A stretch of 64,000 bases of DNA, from contig DAONET010000009.1 of assembly GCA_035403225.1 (NCBI GenBank), forward strand, positions 1 to 64,000, read 5' to 3'. This document shows, piece after piece, positions 60,328 through 64,000 of the stretch. This DNA comes from DAIRDK01 sp035403225 (lineage in GTDB: Bacteria; Bacteroidota; Bacteroidia; Bacteroidales; FEN-979). Every line of letters begins with the position of its first letter. The stretch's first letter is position 1. Made by a program: the position numbers and the translations under genes. A model generated the notes under the pieces. The model was not told the DNA's origin. It saw nothing but the letters and a program-made list of their open reading frames with translations, and ran no database searches.

Positions 60328-62394
60328 ATGGCACGGCAGATCATTTTTGCGATCGCACTGCTCATTACCCTTTCCGTTTTTGCTTATTCGATCGCCCGGA
60401 TCATCCGGTTTTTTAAACTTACCAGGAAAGGCTTTCCGGTCAGACATCTGGGCCGTCGTTTCAACCTGATGATGAACGTGGCTTTCGGGCAGACCAAGAT
60501 CTTCCGTCGTCCGGTCATCGGTTTCTTTCACGCACTGGTTTTCTGGGGCTTCTGTGTCATTCTTTTCGGCAGCATCGAAATGGTTATCGACGGGCTGTCC
60601 GGAACCAATCAGGCACTCAGTATCCTGGGACCGGTTTACAATGTGATCATCGCCTCCGGCGATATCTTTTCCGTGCTGGTCGGGATTTCTATCATTATTT
60701 TCCTCATCCGTCGAATCTTCCTGCATATACGGAGGTTTGAAGGGATCGAAATGAAAAAGATCTCCCATATCGATGCGAATGTAGCGCTCACGATCATCCT
60801 CCTGCTCATGGTTTCACTGCTGGGCATGAATATCGCTGGTTTACAATACAGTAAATTGACCGGTACCGAGCATCACGGATGGTTTCCTATCAGCAAACTT
60901 ATTGTAGGATGGTTCCCTGCCAACTCGGCCGATAGCGCCCTGACTTTCAAGGAAATTTTCTGGTGGACCCATATTTTACTGATTTTCCTGTTTGCTAACC
61001 TTCTCCCATACTCCAAGCATTTTCATGTTTTCCTCTCGATCCCGAATGTATTCCTTTCAAGGTTGGATCCCTTGGGAAAACTGACTACCATGGAGAGTAT
61101 CACCCGTGAGGTGAAAATGATGATGGATCCTTCCACCGCCTATGCGGCTCCGGCAGCTGATGCTCCGGTGGAACGCTTCGGAGTGAAGGATGCAGAAGAT
61201 GTGGTCTGGAAAAGTTATTTCGATTCCCTTTCATGTACCGAATGCGGACGCTGCACTTCCGTTTGCCCGGCTAATTTTACGGGAAAACGTCTGTCGCCAC
61301 GTAAAGTCATGATGGATCTTCGGGCCCGCATGAAGGAAAAAGGTCCGGAAATGATCAAAAACGGGAAGGACTTTTCTGACAACAAATCCCTGGTCAGGGA
61401 TTATATCACCGAAGAAGAGTTGTGGGCTTGTACTACCTGCAACGCTTGCGCCCGTGAATGTCCCATTGATATCAATCAGCCTTCTCTGATCATCGAGATG
61501 AGACGCTACCTGGTGATGGAAGAAGGATCAGCGCCCGGCGGGCTGAAAACGATGTTCAGCAACATCGAAAACAATGGAGCTCCCTGGCAGTATTCTCCCG
61601 AAGACCGTGCTATTCCTGATGCACCGGTGATGGCTGACCTTTTTGCCCGCGGCGAAAAACCGGAATATCTCTTCTGGGTTGGCTGTGCAGGTGCATACGA
61701 TGACCGGTATAAGAAAGTGACCAGGGCCTTTATGAAGATCATGGACCATTTGAAGGTCAGTTATGCTGTGCTGGGTAAAGAAGAATCCTGCACCGGCGAT
61801 CCTGCCCGCAGAGCCGGTAATGAAATGCTTTATCAAATGCAGGCTCTTCAGAATATTTCAGTGTTAGATAATTATCAGGTAAAGAAGATTCTGACCATAT
61901 GCCCGCATTGCTATAACATCTTTAAAAATGAGTATCCTGACCTTGGCGGCAACTATGAAGTGGAAAATTACATCACTTTCCTCGACAGAGCTATCACCGA
62001 AGGAAAGCTGGTCCTTGACGGAACTATTTTAAAGGATGCGAAGATCACTTACCACGACCCGTGTTACCTGGGCCGCGCCAACGATATCTATGCGGAACCC
62101 CGTTCCATCCTGAAACAACTGACGGATAACCTTACGGAAATGGACCGCAACCACAGCTTCTCCATGTGTTGTGGAGCAGGTGGCGCCCAGATGTTCAAAG
62201 AAGCAGAACCCGGGGAAAAGGAAGTTTTCATGGAAAGAACGGAGCAAGCCCTTGCTACCGGCGCTTCCGTGATCGCTACTGCCTGCCCGTTCTGCATGAA
62301 TATGATCACCGACGGGATCAAGTATAAAAACCGCGAGCAGGATGTAAAGAATTACGACATCGCGGAATTAATTGCACAATCACTTGGATTATAA
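60328..62394 (+). CDS. membrane Fe-S oxidoreductase, candidate ETF:(methyl)menaquinone oxidoreductase
   Basis: A 688-residue protein with an N-terminal membrane part of about five helices (to about residue 240) resembling the heme b subunit of nitrate reductase (NarI-like), with His residues in FFHALVFWGF, WWTHILLIF and YSKHFHVF. Next are two 4Fe-4S motifs, CxxCxxCxxxC at Cys303/306/309/313 and 368/371/374/378. Then two CCG (HdrB-like) domains follow, with GCAGAYDDR..SCTGDPARR and HDPCYLGR..SMCCGAGG. This is the domain set of the EMO type of protein that carries electrons from ETF to menaquinone in syntrophs and others. Its place between etfA and an acyl-CoA dehydrogenase supports that role. 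The activity is inferred. Confidence 0.88.
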   Translation: MARQIIFAIALLITLSVFAYSIARIIRFFKLTRKGFPVRHLGRRFNLMMNVAFGQTKIFRRPVIGFFHALVFWGFCVILFGSIEMVIDGLSGTNQALSILGPVYNVIIASGDIFSVLVGISIIIFLIRRIFLHIRRFEGIEMKKISHIDANVALTIILLLMVSLLGMNIAGLQYSKLTGTEHHGWFPISKLIVGWFPANSADSALTFKEIFWWTHILLIFLFANLLPYSKHFHVFLSIPNVFLSRLDPLGKLTTMESITREVKMMMDPSTAYAAPAADAPVERFGVKDAEDVVWKSYFDSLSCTECGRCTSVCPANFTGKRLSPRKVMMDLRARMKEKGPEMIKNGKDFSDNKSLVRDYITEEELWACTTCNACARECPIDINQPSLIIEMRRYLVMEEGSAPGGLKTMFSNIENNGAPWQYSPEDRAIPDAPVMADLFARGEKPEYLFWVGCAGAYDDRYKKVTRAFMKIMDHLKVSYAVLGKEESCTGDPARRAGNEMLYQMQALQNISVLDNYQVKKILTICPHCYNIFKNEYPDLGGNYEVENYITFLDRAITEGKLVLDGTILKDAKITYHDPCYLGRANDIYAEPRSILKQLTDNLTEMDRNHSFSMCCGAGGAQMFKEAEPGEKEVFMERTEQALATGASVIATACPFCMNMITDGIKYKNREQDVKNYDIAELIAQSLGL

Positions 62395-62421
62395 AACCAA
62401 CAGATACGTAAACCAATCAGT

Positions 62422-64000
62422 ATGAATAATAAGAAAGTGTTGAAAAGCGGAGAGTTCCTCGTTGAGGAGATCAACCCGAATGATATTTTTATTCCTGAAG
62501 AGTTCAATGAAGAACAGGTAATGATTGCGCAGACCTGTAGCGATTTCCTGGAAACGGAACTCTATCCTAACCTTAACCAGATTGATTCGCCCGATATCCA
62601 ACTGATGAAATCTACCCTGAAGAAAGCGGGAGAACTTGGTCTGATGGGCATTTGTATCCCTGAAGAATACGGCGGTTTTGGACAGGATTTTATCACTCAG
62701 ATGCATGTTGCCGAAGTTATTGGCGCAGGTTATTCATTCTCTGTTGCATTTATGGCTCATTGCGGTATTGGTACTTTACCTATCATGTATTATGGCAATG
62801 AAGATCAGCGTCAGCGTTACGTCACCAAGCTGGCCACCGGCGAATACCTCGGCGCCTATTGCCTTACCGAACCCGGTGCCGGCAGTGATGCCAACTCGGG
62901 TAAAACACATGCCACCCTTTCCGAAGACGGGAAACATTATATCCTCAACGGACAGAAGATGTGGATCACCAATGCTAACCTGGCCGATGTTCAGACCGTT
63001 TTCGCCAAGATCGACCACGATCGCGTTCTCAGCGCCTTTATCGTTGAACGGGCATTCCCCGGTGTAGTAGTCAACCCCGACGAACACAAAATGGGGATCA
63101 AAGGTTCTTCCACTGCCCAGATCTTCTACAACGACGTGAAAGTTCCTGTTGAAAACCTTATCGGTAAGAGGGGCGAAGGATTCCGGGTTGCCCTGAGTAT
63201 CCTTCACATGGGCCGTATCAAACTGGGCGCTAACGTTCTCGGCGCTTCGAAAAAAGCTATTACCGATTCCGTAAAATATGCCAATGAACGCAAACAGTTC
63301 AACACGTTCATTTCTTCCTTCGGAGCCATCCAGTATAAACTTGCCCAGCAGGTTATCCGTACCTGGGGACTTGATTCTGCCATCTATAAACTGAGTAAAG
63401 ATATCGATGATCAGATCAACCGGAATAAAGAATCGGGCATGGATAAAGGCCGCGCCAGCATTGAAGGCATCAGCCATTATGCGGTAGAAGCAGCTATTGT
63501 TAAAGTCTTCGGATCAGAAGTACTTGATTATGTGATCGATGAAACGGTTCAGATCCACGGCGGAATGGGTTATTCCGCGGAAGTGGCTGCTGAAAGAGGC
63601 TATCGTGATTCCAGGATTAACAGAATCTTTGAAGGCACAAATGAAATCAACCGTTTGCTTGTTTCCGATACAGCTATGAAACGTGCCATGAAAGGCGAAT
63701 ATGATCTCTTCGGAAAAGCGGAAGCGCTTTACAATGCCGAACAGGTAGCTGAAGTGAAAACTGGATCCGAATCTTTTTACGAAGAAAAGATGCGGAATAT
63801 CCGGAACTTCAAGAAAGCCATCATGCTGCTCATCCACGGCGCCAACAAACGCTATGCAAAGAACCTGGTGAACGAACAGGAAGTGATGAACAACATCTCC
63901 GAAATGATGATGGAAACTTACGTGGCTGAATCCATGGCACTCAGATTTGAGAAAATCAGAATGACCAGGGGAGAAGAAGCTACCACCATTCTTCGCGATA
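62422..64000 (+). CDS. acyl-CoA dehydrogenase, 3' end outside the window
   Basis: Flavoprotein that oxidises acyl-CoA to enoyl-CoA and passes electrons to ETF. 526 codons are visible with no stop; the gene continues past the right edge. It shows the N-terminal helical domain (MGICIPEEYGGFGQDFITQ), the FAD/substrate motif YCLTEPGAGSDANSG, WITNANLADV, the middle beta domain, and the C-terminal domain with QIHGGMGYSAEVAAERGYRD. The catalytic-base region IFEGTNEINRLL is intact. More than 60 residues continue past that motif, so it is the long form of about 600 residues with a C-terminal extension, as in VLCAD-like enzymes. It is the fourth gene after etfB, etfA and the Fe-S oxidoreductase. Confidence 0.94.
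   Translation, partial: MNNKKVLKSGEFLVEEINPNDIFIPEEFNEEQVMIAQTCSDFLETELYPNLNQIDSPDIQLMKSTLKKAGELGLMGICIPEEYGGFGQDFITQMHVAEVIGAGYSFSVAFMAHCGIGTLPIMYYGNEDQRQRYVTKLATGEYLGAYCLTEPGAGSDANSGKTHATLSEDGKHYILNGQKMWITNANLADVQTVFAKIDHDRVLSAFIVERAFPGVVVNPDEHKMGIKGSSTAQIFYNDVKVPVENLIGKRGEGFRVALSILHMGRIKLGANVLGASKKAITDSVKYANERKQFNTFISSFGAIQYKLAQQVIRTWGLDSAIYKLSKDIDDQINRNKESGMDKGRASIEGISHYAVEAAIVKVFGSEVLDYVIDETVQIHGGMGYSAEVAAERGYRDSRINRIFEGTNEINRLLVSDTAMKRAMKGEYDLFGKAEALYNAEQVAEVKTGSESFYEEKMRNIRNFKKAIMLLIHGANKRYAKNLVNEQEVMNNISEMMMETYVAESMALRFEKIRMTRGEEATTILRD

Noticed and set aside
1..64000. Insertion sequences, prophage, CRISPR, tRNA or rRNA genes
   Set aside because: No transposase, integrase, phage or Cas motifs, no spaced direct repeats, and no tRNA-like cloverleaf or rRNA sequence was seen on either strand.

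Overview
The window is a gene-dense stretch of core chromosome from a Bacteroidota bacterium, most likely of the order Bacteroidales or a close relative. The evidence is: repeated promoter boxes of the Bacteroidetes form TAnnTTTG(C) ahead of many genes; four secreted proteins with type IX secretion C-terminal sorting domains; clade-typical families (DUF4835, DUF6913, DUF1015, the omega-like RpoZ, alternative GlmU, serine palmitoyltransferase-type enzyme, type B L31); and few Shine-Dalgarno sequences. I see no rRNA, tRNA, CRISPR array, insertion sequence, prophage or integrase. The last gene runs off the right edge.

Layout. 1-3.8 kb: mnmE, divergent from sucD, which converges on a surface lipoprotein gene. 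3.9-13.3 kb: a glycogen cluster of debranching enzyme, GT4 glycosyltransferase, a GH57 amylase-like protein carrying a histone H1-like Lys/Ala/Pro tail, and a 1417-residue fusion of glycogen synthase (GT3) and glycogen phosphorylase (GT35); it ends in a terminator. 13.3-19.3 kb: fabG, a VWA-like membrane protein, an M48 protease, and an ABC exporter pair. 19.3-22.9 kb (minus strand): dnaA, low-molecular-weight phosphatase, serine/threonine dehydratase and an RsmI-like methyltransferase, tightly packed. 22.9-23.3 kb: the only gene-free stretch above 300 bases, AT-rich. 23.3-30.4 kb: YigZ/IMPACT, prmC, DUF3298, YggS, an LtaS-like membrane sulfatase-fold protein, and a secreted two-repeat GEVED protein.

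30.4-34.3 kb: serC-serA-(four-helix-bundle gene)-DUF1015 on the minus strand. 34.3-40.6 kb: an unknown exported protein, a LuxC-like acyl-CoA reductase, rpmE2 with a strong terminator, alternative glmU, and lon behind a sequence matching the sigma-54 promoter consensus. 40.6-44.5 kb: two tandem paralogous M1 aminopeptidases with sorting domains. 44.6-50.3 kb: an oligopeptide-binding lipoprotein, MBL hydrolase, DUF6913, dapA, and an M14 carboxypeptidase with a sorting domain. 50.3-52.5 kb: an unknown membrane protein and a sphingolipid-type PLP synthase. 52.6-58.5 kb: bamD-rpoZ-coaBC-DUF4835-recN-fabI. 58.5-64 kb: etfB-etfA-(Fe-S membrane oxidoreductase)-acyl-CoA dehydrogenase, which looks like a complete electron route from acyl-CoA to the quinone pool.

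Most genes are housekeeping. The points most worth a second look are the GH57 protein (changed catalytic position plus an H1-like tail that may have been joined recently), the synthase-phosphorylase fusion, the sigma-54-like promoter of lon, a T10 tract at the CoaC/CoaB domain junction where either one-base slip gives a stop, and the large inverted repeat at the 5' end of the gene at 50279-51226. All starts and functions come from reading the sequence; no searches were run.
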